Source: Saprospiraceae bacterium UBA3362
GTDB lineage: Bacteria; Bacteroidota; Bacteroidia; Chitinophagales; Saprospiraceae
Reading direction: 5' to 3'
Assembly (NCBI GenBank): GCA_002360455.1
Contig: DEQQ01000024.1
Coordinates: 21,248 to 85,247, forward strand
Length of the DNA stretch: 64,000 nucleotides
Of the stretch, positions 1-9,249 are shown piece by piece. A program made the position numbers and the translations under genes. The notes beneath the pieces are model-generated. The model made no database searches and was not told the DNA's origin. It saw only the letters and a program-made list of their open reading frames with translations. The first letter of the stretch is position 1. Every line of letters starts with the position of its first letter.

Positions 1-3000
1 TCTATAGTAATCATTTGTATAAATGAATGCTTCCATATTGGAATTGAAAGGTTGAATTTTTACATCATCAAACCATATCGGTTGAGCAGAGCTATTCTTA
101 AGCTGCAATAAAAACTTGGGACCCATCTGTCTAAATTTCCCTGAGACTTGTTGCCACCCATCAATGATGACCCCAGAACTATAAAATGTCTCTCCATTAA
201 TTTCCACCTCAGCTATGTCTGAGAATGAGCTTAAATCATTATTATTACAATGCAACCATACAGAAAAATAATACTCCTTATCCGCTTCCGGTGAAAAGCT
301 CATATTAATATCACCATTTTCAAGAGTAAAACTGCCGGATGCTAATCTTGCAGTTCTTTCACTCCGTGTTCTTTCTTGAAGAGAATTGTATCTGTATTCC
401 ACTTTGCCGCCGGAAGAAAGTTTTATACTTTTATTTCCCGAATGACTGACTTCATTATCAATACCTACAGGATCAATATCAGTAGCTCCATCAAGAATAA
501 AATGACTAGGAATGCGACACTCCGCAGTCCCACTAACAGAATACCTGCTTGTAAATGCACTGGAATAATCTTCAAATCCATCAAATGCAACATCCGTCAT
601 TCTCGCATTCACAGCATTGGCTGCCAATATATTATTTCCAAACTGATAGATTGATGCAGATGGAATATTCAAGGCATTTAAAACTTCAACAGGATCACCT
701 TTAGAGTTTACCTTCATGACCTGATCTCCGCGTTGCCATATGGTTTTGGTAGGATTCTCGATCAATTTTCCATCACCGGAGAGTACCCAAAAAGGTTCAA
801 AGCGATCCAATAATCCCGCATCATAGATCGGCCCTTCGGTTCTTTTCGTATTGACAAAGTGAGATGCATTAGATCTGTAATTTCCGAGAATTCCATTTAT
901 AAATAAGTTCACTTCTATACCTCCGGAATTGCAATTCATAGAAACAGCCGTATTCCTTGATTCACAAATGACTAAATCCATACAATCAGAACTTAGTATA
1001 TACTGTTGACTGCAATTTGCATTGTTTGAATTCACTTTACTTCTCAGTGTTCTACCGTTCATACAATTGTTTATATTTTCTACAGGAATTTCAAAATCGA
1101 TTACTAATGAACTATCACAAAATGGCGAGCCATCTGCTGTGGAAATTGTAATGCCACAGGATTGACCTGGAATTGGAATAATTGCATAATTCGGGTAAAT
1201 TATTATATTAGTTTTTTTAAATTTTGGATGGGTTGAGCTTCTTAAATCGAGTGGGAATCTTAAACTAGAATTTCTTTCATTGTTAAGATTATTTATAAAA
1301 CAGTCACAAGTTCCCTCTGATTCAGTTCGAATTGCAGCCACATTAGTTTGCCAATAATCAGAATAAGTAACAGCTCCTGCTTGAAGTACAGATCTTGGAT
1401 TTAAATTCAAAGCATTAGAGCTTGTCGGATTTTCTGCTGTAACAATATTTCCTACAGATGCCGAAAGCAGATTTTTCCTTCCTGATCTTTTGGTGTAAAC
1501 AGTAAAACTTCCTCGGTCATCAAATCTTCTACCATTAGCTTGAATTAACTGTACTTTTCTTGGTTCAACTTTGCTAACCCATACTGTTCTTGCAGTGCCT
1601 CTGGAGTCATTTCTAAATAATAATAGTTCATCTCCTTCAGTATAAAAACTCTGAGCATTGGGCAAGCTAAAACTTGATTCTGATAACAATATATTTTTCA
1701 ACTTTAAACCTTGATTCGTTGATGCATGAGACATTCCATTATAAGCCCAATAAGCCGGAATATCCAAATTGTAATATTTTTTATCGAATTCATTATCCAA
1801 TTCGGTAAGAATAATCCGACCGCTTTCTCCATCATAAGCAATATTCCTATTGGTTTGTGAAGATCCAAATTTTCTTGTTATTACATGATCCAATAATCCA
1901 ACTCTAGTAATAAATTTGGTTATAGTATGAGATCTAAATTCTGTATAAAATTGATTAATAACAGGCACCGGAATAAATAATGGAAATGGAATAAATGAAG
2001 CTGCAAAAACTTCTAAGTTTAATTGTACTCCACCTCCTTCCTGTGCACTTATCTGTTGATTGGCATCCACATAGTAATCACAATCTACACCGATAGTTTT
2101 CTGAGCTATAGCCAATGTCCTTGGATTGATGACAGTCGCCACATTGTTTAAGCTTCCATCAGCGTTGGTCTTATAAATATATTCTGTGCTGGAAATCAAA
2201 TTGTCATATTGATCATATTCTGACTGTTTTTTGAGTTTTCCATGCATATCATTAATTTCTACAACAAATCCCTGAGTTACCACTTCAGCAATTTCAGATC
2301 GGTTATAGATTTGGGTTGGAATCATCATTTCTTTGCCTACAAAAAACTTATCTGTCTTTTTGTAATGGTAGGGAAAATCTCTTGCCGTGTAATTTTCTTG
2401 AATGGAATACCCAGTCCCATGCTGAGTAATACGCACTGCAGTGATTGATTTTTGAGTAACTTTAGAATAAATGACAGTTGGATATTGGTAAAAGATATCT
2501 CCCAATGGTTCCAATTGATAATTATTCACATTAATTGAACTTACACGTCTCCTAGAATAATGGATTGGCTGTACAAGAGGATTTTCATCCTTCCCTATCA
2601 TGGGCTCGTAAGATGCTACGCCGGAAGATATCTCTCCATCATTGTATGAATATTCTGTTCCATAAACTCCATTGATTTGACCGGAATTGGTTCCCACTTG
2701 CATCTTATCCCAGTTGTCATTGATAATAATACTTTTTACTCTTGCCCCTCCTCCTTTTTTAGCTTGAGTAAAATAGTTAAGTCTTAGCATTGAGCCTTCA
2801 TAGTTCATATGCAACGCTCTGTTATGTCGTTCTAAGAAAGCAACCAAGCCACCACTTCCAAAAACTTCATCAAATGTTGTCCCAAGATCATCAAAGGCCT
2901 GCTCTATATCCCTTGGAACTTCTGGATGATCAGGCTTGATCAACAATGGTTTTTCGATCATAATATATTCTCTAGCTGCAAGAGTAAAGGGATGCATATT

Positions 3001-6000
3001 GATCCCATACGTCAGTGGAGTCTCTGAATAGGCAACTTCTGAGTGCTGGTTTGCTAAAGGAAGCTTTATCCAAATATCGGTTTGCTCCGGTGTAGATCCT
3101 CTTTCTCTTAATCCATAAGATCTTCCGGCATCGGCTTCACTAAAATTTATAGGAATAAATCCTGTTATGCGTTCCAATTTGGATGGCAATCCAGACGATG
3201 GTTCTACCACCTGAACCAAACTACTAAAGTATAACTCATGGATATGTTCAAACAATGGAAATAATTGGGCTGGTCTTGTTATCACAGGATCACCAAATGT
3301 TTTCGGAATAGATAACACCAAATATTGATTAATGTAGCCATTGTATTTTAAGGCGCCAACAGGATCTATCTCACCATTAGCTTCTCTGCATACTCCTTTG
3401 ATTTTGTACATGACCGTTGCTTTTTTATCCTGTACAAAAGCGTAGTCATCCGACTCATATTCAATTTTCATAGTAGCATTTTGAGGGGTTTTGATAGAGT
3501 CTAACAACCAAGCTGAAGCATCAATATTTTGCACAACTTTATTCTGGTTCGTATAAGGAAAATCGTCTTGAATTAGCCTTTTATAATTTCCCCAACGATC
3601 TACTTTTTTTGCATGATATTCCGGATTATTGCCATAGGAAAATTCATACGGACTTTGCTTGGCTTTTTTTGAATTGGCATAAGCAAAAGAAATTTTCTTT
3701 AAAGTCAATTTTCCATTTTGATTTGGATTTATTCCCTCTCTTACTGTGCTTGGATTATTATTGCAAAGAGAATAGTCATACTCAAAAAATACTATCTTAA
3801 CAGGAGTTAAAGTGGATGTATTATTAGTGAAGGCCGCAAACAACTTTATACTGTCCAGTTTATAGAGCTCTGCATTTGGATTGGTCCCGTCATGTTGTCC
3901 TCTAACTCCAAACCCATCTCGACGAGGGCTCGAATAAAATTCTGCTGTATAATTGCGCGTCTGAATTTTATCGACATAATAAATTTCTTTACCACCAAAT
4001 AATATGGAACCACTATTATCATGCTCTGTATGTTTTTCTCCTTCTTGGAAGTTGGCTTTGAACGCCTCTTGCGGATTTCTCCATAAATAGTTACTGTGTA
4101 CTCTTTTGTATTTAAAAGAAGTATATGAACCCAAATCATCAGGAGAGGGCCCGTTCAAAGTAAGATCTGAATAATCTGATGACAAGATTTCTGTCACATA
4201 CCAAGCATAGGCATGAGCTGGAGTTGTGGTTTTTAAGTAATAATGATTTTCTCCTTTAGCATTATGAATGCTTGCAGTAGAATCCTGATAAGTCACATTT
4301 CCTTGCTCATCTTCATGAGCTTCATGTCCAACATTAAAGCTAAGTTCATTGATAAAATTATTGTAGGCCGGGAGTCCAAACTTATATCTTATTCCATCTT
4401 CATTAACTACTTCGATTTCTTGAATCAAATGATCCGATTTATTTCCATAGCTTGGAATTGCGGGATCCGCAGAGGATCCATTTCGCATGACGTCTGTATA
4501 ATATCTTGAGGTCAATTCTCCGGCATGCCTCATATCTCCTATTGATCGATAACTCATCAATTTATTTCTCAATTTTCTATTGGGATACACTATCTCATTG
4601 CTTGATGCAATGCTTTGTCCATTGGACAAATTTCGTGTAGTGTTAGCTGTTGCCAGATCATCAGCTCTGTGCAGATTTGCCCTCACCGGCTCATACTCTC
4701 CCAGTTTATTAAAAATTTCCTCCCCTTGCATTGGAATAAGTTCTCCGGTATTTTGAAAATAAACAGGCTCAAAATCCGGCGACGGCATTGTATCCTTAAA
4801 TCCAAAAGCTTCCGTAAGTTGATTTCCGTTAGACCATTTTGTACTTACATCGGAGCCTACTTGGACAATTACATTAGCTCCAACGTGAACTATATCTCCA
4901 ACTCCAATTTCTAATCCCCCTTCTCCCATATCACTTGAGTTGCGTTGATGAGCAGTATGCACTGTTCCTATGTCATTTCGCTTTGGTCTAAAAGAAGTTT
5001 GCAAACCATGTGCACTAACATTATACAAATCGTAGGTATATGCCGTAATGGGCAAGGTGGGTGTCTCTCTATAGTACACACCTTCATTTGCTCTATTAAA
5101 ATCATGTAATGCATCTTCACCTCCATATTGGCTGTATAAATATCCGAATGATTTTTTTCTAAATTCTCTGGTGATAAATTGATTGTGTGTATTGAACTCC
5201 AGTTCGCCATGAATATGAACAGGCTTTACTTCTCCACCCAATGTAGCTTTTACTCTGGATGTGATAGAATGAGATGGAATTTCAAAAGGAGGAGAAAATG
5301 ATGGTGAAGCAAATGAATGTGAAAAATTGGAATTAAGCCCACCAAGCTCATGTCCTAATTCTTCTCTTTCTTCGCCCTCACCAACTTCTCTAACAGTAGA
5401 TATATTGCTTGAGATTCCATATTGTAATGATTTATATCCTTCTCTACTGTCAATGGTTGTCCCTATGTATCCGCCCACAGAAGTTTTGACATGAGACTTT
5501 GTAAAATTACCCGACATACTAAGTGATGGTGAGAAAGTTGCTCCTTTTGTGGAACTTACACTTATATCCAATCCTATTCCTCCACCAAAATTCGATCCAC
5601 CGGCTCTTACATTTCCTCCCATTCCCAAAGCAGTAGAAAATCCTTCATAATTGTCATGCTCTATTTCCAAACCAAGATTTAATCCTACACCTGCACTACC
5701 GCTACCTCCAAGTTGAATACCGGCTATCTGTACACCAACACCTACTGCTGCCCCAACGGTTACTTTTTCTTTTATATTCGCTTCTTTGAGGATATCAACA
5801 TCCCTAAAATCATCCGGCAATCCTCTGACCGAACGATTTACAGACCCAGCATTAAGAGACCATCCAAGCCCTACCCATGAAGCCTCATCATTCACTCCTA
5901 CTTGAGAATCGTAACTTAAATTCACAGGATATCCTCCAACATCCAATAATGGAATATTGTAACTAAAATCACCTGTAGCAAGATTTACAAGATTTGCGGT

Positions 6001-6327
6001 ACCTGCAGATGTAAATGATGATGCCTCCGGTGCACCCGGCCCTCCGTGTTCTGCATCAGCTCTTGCTCTCTTTTGAGTCTTTTTGGATTCCGCTTGTTTT
6101 ACAATGGAAAATGGAGCTGACTGAAGTAAACAGGGCTCTTCCTCAAGCAAATTGTCCATACAATCGAATGGAGTCAATTCACTAGAATTTTGTCGACCGG
6201 CTGCCATAGCCAAATTGAAACCACGCATTGCCAACAAACCGGAATCCAAAATATTAATATGGATTATCGCAAGAAGGAAAATTGCCCAATATTTTTTTCT
6301 TTGGTTGATCGATATTATTGTTGTCAT
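1..6327 (-). CDS. Giant RHS-like cell-surface protein (3' end outside window)
   Basis: An open frame of about 2109 codons runs from an ATG at 6327 to the window edge with no stop, so the C-terminus is missing. A hydrophobic segment at about residues 14-30 looks like a signal or anchor. At about residues 100-170 comes the block TANLVNLATGDFSYNIPLL, then EASWVGLGWSLNAGS; I know this block from very large Bacteroidota proteins annotated as RHS/YD-repeat-like. A glycine-rich stretch follows (about 190-300), then a long beta-rich middle. The last ~220 residues resemble a carbohydrate-binding jelly roll (YYFSVWLHCNN, then WFDDVKIQPFNSNMEAF). In relatives YD repeats and a variable C-terminus follow, but they lie outside the window. 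The gene starts 12 bp after the Ig/FN3-like gene at 6340, so they form an operon. Export to the surface is likely; a toxin or adhesin role is inference. Confidence 0.85.
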   Translation of the reverse strand, partial: MTTIISINQRKKYWAIFLLAIIHINILDSGLLAMRGFNLAMAAGRQNSSELTPFDCMDNLLEEEPCLLQSAPFSIVKQAESKKTQKRARADAEHGGPGAPEASSFTSAGTANLVNLATGDFSYNIPLLDVGGYPVNLSYDSQVGVNDEASWVGLGWSLNAGSVNRSVRGLPDDFRDVDILKEANIKEKVTVGAAVGVGVQIAGIQLGGSGSAGVGLNLGLEIEHDNYEGFSTALGMGGNVRAGGSNFGGGIGLDISVSSTKGATFSPSLSMSGNFTKSHVKTSVGGYIGTTIDSREGYKSLQYGISSNISTVREVGEGEEREELGHELGGLNSNFSHSFASPSFSPPFEIPSHSITSRVKATLGGEVKPVHIHGELEFNTHNQFITREFRKKSFGYLYSQYGGEDALHDFNRANEGVYYRETPTLPITAYTYDLYNVSAHGLQTSFRPKRNDIGTVHTAHQRNSSDMGEGGLEIGVGDIVHVGANVIVQVGSDVSTKWSNGNQLTEAFGFKDTMPSPDFEPVYFQNTGELIPMQGEEIFNKLGEYEPVRANLHRADDLATANTTRNLSNGQSIASSNEIVYPNRKLRNKLMSYRSIGDMRHAGELTSRYYTDVMRNGSSADPAIPSYGNKSDHLIQEIEVVNEDGIRYKFGLPAYNNFINELSFNVGHEAHEDEQGNVTYQDSTASIHNAKGENHYYLKTTTPAHAYAWYVTEILSSDYSDLTLNGPSPDDLGSYTSFKYKRVHSNYLWRNPQEAFKANFQEGEKHTEHDNSGSILFGGKEIYYVDKIQTRNYTAEFYSSPRRDGFGVRGQHDGTNPNAELYKLDSIKLFAAFTNNTSTLTPVKIVFFEYDYSLCNNNPSTVREGINPNQNGKLTLKKISFAYANSKKAKQSPYEFSYGNNPEYHAKKVDRWGNYKRLIQDDFPYTNQNKVVQNIDASAWLLDSIKTPQNATMKIEYESDDYAFVQDKKATVMYKIKGVCREANGEIDPVGALKYNGYINQYLVLSIPKTFGDPVITRPAQLFPLFEHIHELYFSSLVQVVEPSSGLPSKLERITGFIPINFSEADAGRSYGLRERGSTPEQTDIWIKLPLANQHSEVAYSETPLTYGINMHPFTLAAREYIMIEKPLLIKPDHPEVPRDIEQAFDDLGTTFDEVFGSGGLVAFLERHNRALHMNYEGSMLRLNYFTQAKKGGGARVKSIIINDNWDKMQVGTNSGQINGVYGTEYSYNDGEISSGVASYEPMIGKDENPLVQPIHYSRRRVSSINVNNYQLEPLGDIFYQYPTVIYSKVTQKSITAVRITQHGTGYSIQENYTARDFPYHYKKTDKFFVGKEMMIPTQIYNRSEIAEVVTQGFVVEINDMHGKLKKQSEYDQYDNLISSTEYIYKTNADGSLNNVATVINPRTLAIAQKTIGVDCDYYVDANQQISAQEGGGVQLNLEVFAASFIPFPLFIPVPVINQFYTEFRSHTITKFITRVGLLDHVITRKFGSSQTNRNIAYDGESGRIILTELDNEFDKKYYNLDIPAYWAYNGMSHASTNQGLKLKNILLSESSFSLPNAQSFYTEGDELLLFRNDSRGTARTVWVSKVEPRKVQLIQANGRRFDDRGSFTVYTKRSGRKNLLSASVGNIVTAENPTSSNALNLNPRSVLQAGAVTYSDYWQTNVAAIRTESEGTCDCFINNLNNERNSSLRFPLDLRSSTHPKFKKTNIIIYPNYAIIPIPGQSCGITISTADGSPFCDSSLVIDFEIPVENINNCMNGRTLRSKVNSNNANCSQQYILSSDCMDLVICESRNTAVSMNCNSGGIEVNLFINGILGNYRSNASHFVNTKRTEGPIYDAGLLDRFEPFWVLSGDGKLIENPTKTIWQRGDQVMKVNSKGDPVEVLNALNIPSASIYQFGNNILAANAVNARMTDVAFDGFEDYSSAFTSRYSVSGTAECRIPSHFILDGATDIDPVGIDNEVSHSGNKSIKLSSGGKVEYRYNSLQERTRSERTARLASGSFTLENGDINMSFSPEADKEYYFSVWLHCNNNDLSSFSDIAEVEINGETFYSSGVIIDGWQQVSGKFRQMGPKFLLQLKNSSAQPIWFDDVKIQPFNSNMEAFIYTNDYYR

Positions 6328-6339
6328 AAGAAAACAGGA

Positions 6340-7494
6340 TTATTGCTTTTGAATAGAAAATGTAAGAAAGTATTGTTCTGCATTATCACAGAGAATTCTC
6401 AATGTGTACTTCTTATCAGGCAAAACATTAGCAGCATCTAGATCTGCGGTGAAATAATTATAGGAATCGTGTACTTCCGAGTCCTTAACTAAAATTGGAC
6501 TCTTATTGGAATCCAAAATTGAATATTCAATTTTCTTCATTCCGTCTCTATTTTCAAAATAAAAATTAAGCTTGTTTCCATTGATGGTTACAACATCTTG
6601 AGCTTGCCCAAAATGCGATAGAAAAAAATAGTTTCTTCCCTGAATTTTAAGATTTTCGGGAGTTTTGTCCTTTTCTTCTTCCTCATCATTATTTCCAGAT
6701 TCTTCATTTTGAACATTGCCACATTCTTTCCATGTAAAAGTCCAAACCGGAGATACAGACAGTTCTTTCTTCCCGTCGACGACTGCTATATACCAGGCGT
6801 ATTTTTGCTTCTCCTTAAAAGAAAGACCCGCAATGCTGTATTGATAAAATGGATTTTCAATATCGGACTCACAGAAAAAACATGGATTGGTCCGAATTGC
6901 AGAATTAGCTTTTTGTCCATCCAATATTTCTACGATCTTAATCTTGTAATTGTAACTTGTATTTTCTAATCCTCCTCGATAAGGAGTCCATGTAAACAAC
7001 GGATTGGGCTCACAGATTTCACTTTTATCAAAGGGAGTAATCAAAGAACTTGGAGTAACGTGATTGACCGATAAGCTTAAACAGTTTCGTGACAAAACAG
7101 ACTTTGTCTGAGCGTCGTGAAGAGTTAAGCAAATGGTGTATTCTCCATTGGGCAGAGCATTGGTTCTGAGTATATGTTCCTCATATTGCTTGTTTTTATA
7201 CAACAACTCTTCAGGCAACAAAACCTCATAATTGGTAGAATTGATGTCCATGACTCCTACAGGAACTTTAAATACAGCAGAATTGGCTTCTCCCAACTTT
7301 CCCTGCTTATTTTCTGTGACTATTCCATGCAAGTAACAGTCAGCCGTAGTGTTACTTTGATTAACAATCATACAATTCCATATGTGCACCGATTTCAAGC
7401 TCAACTCATTGGGCCGAGTGACGGCAATGGAAAATTGAGCAGACAGTGCAATTGTATAACTCAATATTATAGCCACAATAAGGCTTTGCTTCAT
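6340..7494 (-). CDS. Secreted protein with Ig/FN3-like domains, partner of the giant RHS-like protein
   Basis: This 384-residue protein starts at ATG 7494; an upstream in-frame ATG at 7524 exists, but MKQSLIVAIILSYTIALSA is a clean signal peptide from 7494. A first beta-rich region (about 20-150) reads as an Ig-like fold with a DAQTKSVLSRNC strand. A second, from about residue 155, has the pattern PLFTWTPYRGG...YNYKIKIVEI...YAWYIAVVDG...SPVWTFTW, typical of FN3-like domains in Bacteroidota surface proteins. An acidic linker (EESGNNDEEEEKDKTPEN) separates a C-terminal beta domain of about 100 residues. It lies 12 bp upstream of the giant gene and is probably cotranscribed. I infer an extracytoplasmic binding or scaffold role for that protein; no enzymatic motif is visible. 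Confidence 0.8.
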   Translation of the reverse strand: MKQSLIVAIILSYTIALSAQFSIAVTRPNELSLKSVHIWNCMIVNQSNTTADCYLHGIVTENKQGKLGEANSAVFKVPVGVMDINSTNYEVLLPEELLYKNKQYEEHILRTNALPNGEYTICLTLHDAQTKSVLSRNCLSLSVNHVTPSSLITPFDKSEICEPNPLFTWTPYRGGLENTSYNYKIKIVEILDGQKANSAIRTNPCFFCESDIENPFYQYSIAGLSFKEKQKYAWYIAVVDGKKELSVSPVWTFTWKECGNVQNEESGNNDEEEEKDKTPENLKIQGRNYFFLSHFGQAQDVVTINGNKLNFYFENRDGMKKIEYSILDSNKSPILVKDSEVHDSYNYFTADLDAANVLPDKKYTLRILCDNAEQYFLTFSIQKQ

Positions 7495-7636
7495 AATTGA
7501 TTTTTGTGTAAAAATAGTCTCCACAGCAGGCTACAACGCCGCTAGTTCACAAATGGAGAACATGGGTTCATTTACGGCATAAAAAGGAGAAACTATGCCC
7601 AAATCGAGCAATTGAAACGAGCTCAAATAAAAAAAC

Positions 7637-7914
7637 AAGCCCAATTAAAACAAAATCTTACATTATGAAAGCTGATCTAAGCAGTGTAGACAAATTTCCA
7701 TGTCCGCGAAAACGGAATAATGCTTAGAGTAATGATGGATAAAATCCTTTTGAAGCTGAAAATTATTTTTGGTAAATAATGAATTTCATTTAAAACAGAA
7801 GATTTACAAAGTCTCGTATTCTCAGTTTGATAAAGGTAACCTAACCATGTTTTATTAGATTATAAAACCGAAATAATGTTGGAGATAAAACGAATTTTAT
7901 TCTGTTTCAAAAAA
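7637..7914 (-). pseudogene. Broken duplicate of the glycosyltransferase gene 3' end
   Basis: This stretch matches 8971-9249, the last ~250 bp of the glycosyltransferase gene at 8997-10880 plus its 3' flank, in the same orientation; by eye the copies agree at close to 90% of positions. The copy has no start. Its reading frame contains a TAA directly after the codons for NIISVL, and a one-base deletion relative to the intact copy (near 7770) shifts the frame downstream. It is therefore a dead fragment. With the intact copy it forms a direct repeat that brackets the sorting-tail gene at 8031-8810. Confidence 0.85.
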
Positions 7915-7940
7915 CATTAGAGCATGTATATATGTATAAT

Positions 7941-7986
7941 AAAAAAAACAGCACTGTAATAAAGAATTAACAATGCTGTTTTTTAT
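7941..7986 (-). terminator. Intrinsic terminator of the cohesin-like gene
   Basis: On the minus strand AAAAAACAGCA (7974-7984 complement) pairs with TGCTGTTTTTT (7943-7953 complement) around a ~20-nt loop and runs into a T tract. It lies about 45 bp beyond the stop codon at 8031. The stem is symmetrical, so it could also act on plus-strand transcripts. Confidence 0.7.
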
Positions 7987-8030
7987 GCTTAAAAAGGTAA
8001 AATAAATCTTGTATGATTTTATCTTCTATT

Positions 8031-8810
8031 TTAATTGACTACAAATTTTTCAGTTCTTATGATTTTACTGTCTTTTACCAAACTGACAAAATATATTCCC
8101 GCTGAAAATGTGGACACATCTACGGACATTTTATTTCCAGTAACAGCATACTTAGAGTGCATTGTCCCAGAACAAGAATTAATAATAAGCTGATCAGCTT
8201 GTGGAATCCATAGACCTTCTATAGTAATCTGATCTGAAGAATAGGATAAGCTTATTTTCGATTTTGTTATTTCCTCATTGGATGAGATAATATTGATAGC
8301 ATTATTGAAAATGTTGAAATATGCGCAGACATCATCTACAATATAAAGATCGCCTGATAAATCGAGTTTGGTTACTTCTCTAAGATATTTATCACAAATA
8401 GGAGCATTGCCCGGCGCAGGTGATTCCATCATACAGATAAAGTTATCAGAAGGGATATGTTCATAATACTTGAGTGTAAACAGAATTGTATTTTTGGGAA
8501 AAAATACATTAACGCTCGTCGCTGAGTACCATGAAAAGCGGATGTGCTTTGAACAAACTTCATTATAACTTCCTGTTGAAAAATTAGGAAGAACAGCACT
8601 CGATGCAGAAATGAATTCTACTTCACTGGCATTATGCATAAAGCCAAATTGCAGTGAAGAAAAAGTATAATCCTCAAGTGTGACCAGATCTGCATATATA
8701 TATCCACCCTCAAGTCGCAGCTTAAGTTCTGTCTTAAAATGATCCTGAGCATTAGCAAAGCTCCAATATAGCAATAAACTGAAAAGTTGTAAAAATGGGT
8801 TCTTTTTCAT
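8031..8810 (-). CDS. Secreted cohesin-like protein with type IX sorting tail
   Basis: The 259-residue product begins MKKNPFLQLFSLLLYWSFANAQ, a Sec signal peptide; the alternative ATG six bases upstream (8816) would add only MF. Residues ~25-150 alternate beta strands with the pattern FSSLQFGFMHN...FSWYSATSVNVFFPKNTILFTLKYY, resembling cohesin-like domains of Bacteroidota cell-surface proteins (inference from pattern). The C-terminus, MSVDVSTFSAGIYFVSLVKD followed by FVVN, is a type A type IX secretion sorting domain, normally removed on export. The gene has its own promoter (8843-8872) and terminator (7941-7986) and sits between two direct copies of the neighbouring glycosyltransferase 3' end, so it looks like a self-contained inserted cassette. 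Its ligand is unknown. Confidence 0.8.
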   Translation of the reverse strand: MKKNPFLQLFSLLLYWSFANAQDHFKTELKLRLEGGYIYADLVTLEDYTFSSLQFGFMHNASEVEFISASSAVLPNFSTGSYNEVCSKHIRFSWYSATSVNVFFPKNTILFTLKYYEHIPSDNFICMMESPAPGNAPICDKYLREVTKLDLSGDLYIVDDVCAYFNIFNNAINIISSNEEITKSKISLSYSSDQITIEGLWIPQADQLIINSCSGTMHSKYAVTGNKMSVDVSTFSAGIYFVSLVKDSKIIRTEKFVVN

Positions 8811-8842
8811 AAACATTTTATTTAAAAGGTGATAGCAAAGTA

Positions 8843-8872
8843 CAAATTTAATGATTCTGTCTTAAATATCAA
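8843..8872 (-). promoter_or_regulatory. Bacteroidota sigma-A promoter for the cohesin-like gene
   Basis: On the minus strand TTG (complement of 8870-8872) is followed by exactly 19 nt and then TAAATTTG (complement of 8843-8850), matching the TTG-N19-TAnnTTTG consensus of Bacteroidota housekeeping promoters. Transcription would start near 8836, giving a leader of about 25 nt to the ATG at 8810. Confidence 0.7.
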
Positions 8873-8906
8873 AATTATTTTGAACAATATATTTAGAGAG
8901 TTTCTC

Positions 8907-8928
8907 CCTAAAGCTATGATGCTTTAGG
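8907..8928. other. Perfect 8-bp inverted repeat between genes
   Basis: CCTAAAGC (8907-8914) and GCTTTAGG (8921-8928) flank a 6-nt loop. No T tract follows on either strand, so it is not a classical terminator. It lies in the short stretch between the right direct-repeat copy and the promoter of the cohesin-like gene. Function unknown. Confidence 0.5.
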
Positions 8929-8970
8929 CTAAAACCAGTCAACGAATTGGGAAAAAAATAGCATCAAATC

Positions 8971-9249
8971 AAGCCCAATTGAAACAAAATCTTACATTAT
9001 GAAAGCTGATCTAAGCAACGTAGGCAAATTTCCATATCCATAAAAACGGAATAATGCTTAGAATAATGATGGATAAAATCCTTTTGAAGCTGAAAATTAT
9101 AATTGACTAAATAATGATTTTCATTTAAAACAGAAGATTTACAAGGTCTCGTATTCTCAACTTGACAAAGGTAACCTACCCATGTTTTTTTAGATCTTAA
9201 AACTGAAATAATGTTGGAGATAAAACGAATTTTATTCTGTTGCAAAAAA
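8971..9249 (-). repeat. Right copy of the 278-bp direct repeat (3' end of glycosyltransferase gene)
   Basis: This copy contains the intact last ~84 codons of the glycosyltransferase gene and 26 bp beyond its stop. The left copy at 7637-7914 has the same orientation and about 90% identity by eye. The 1056-bp interval between the copies holds one complete promoter-gene-terminator unit. Confidence 0.85.

Noticed and set aside
3846..4139. 97-codon minus-strand open frame inside the giant gene
   Set aside because: It overlaps the uninterrupted giant reading frame out of phase, and the giant frame translates into a coherent beta-rich protein there.
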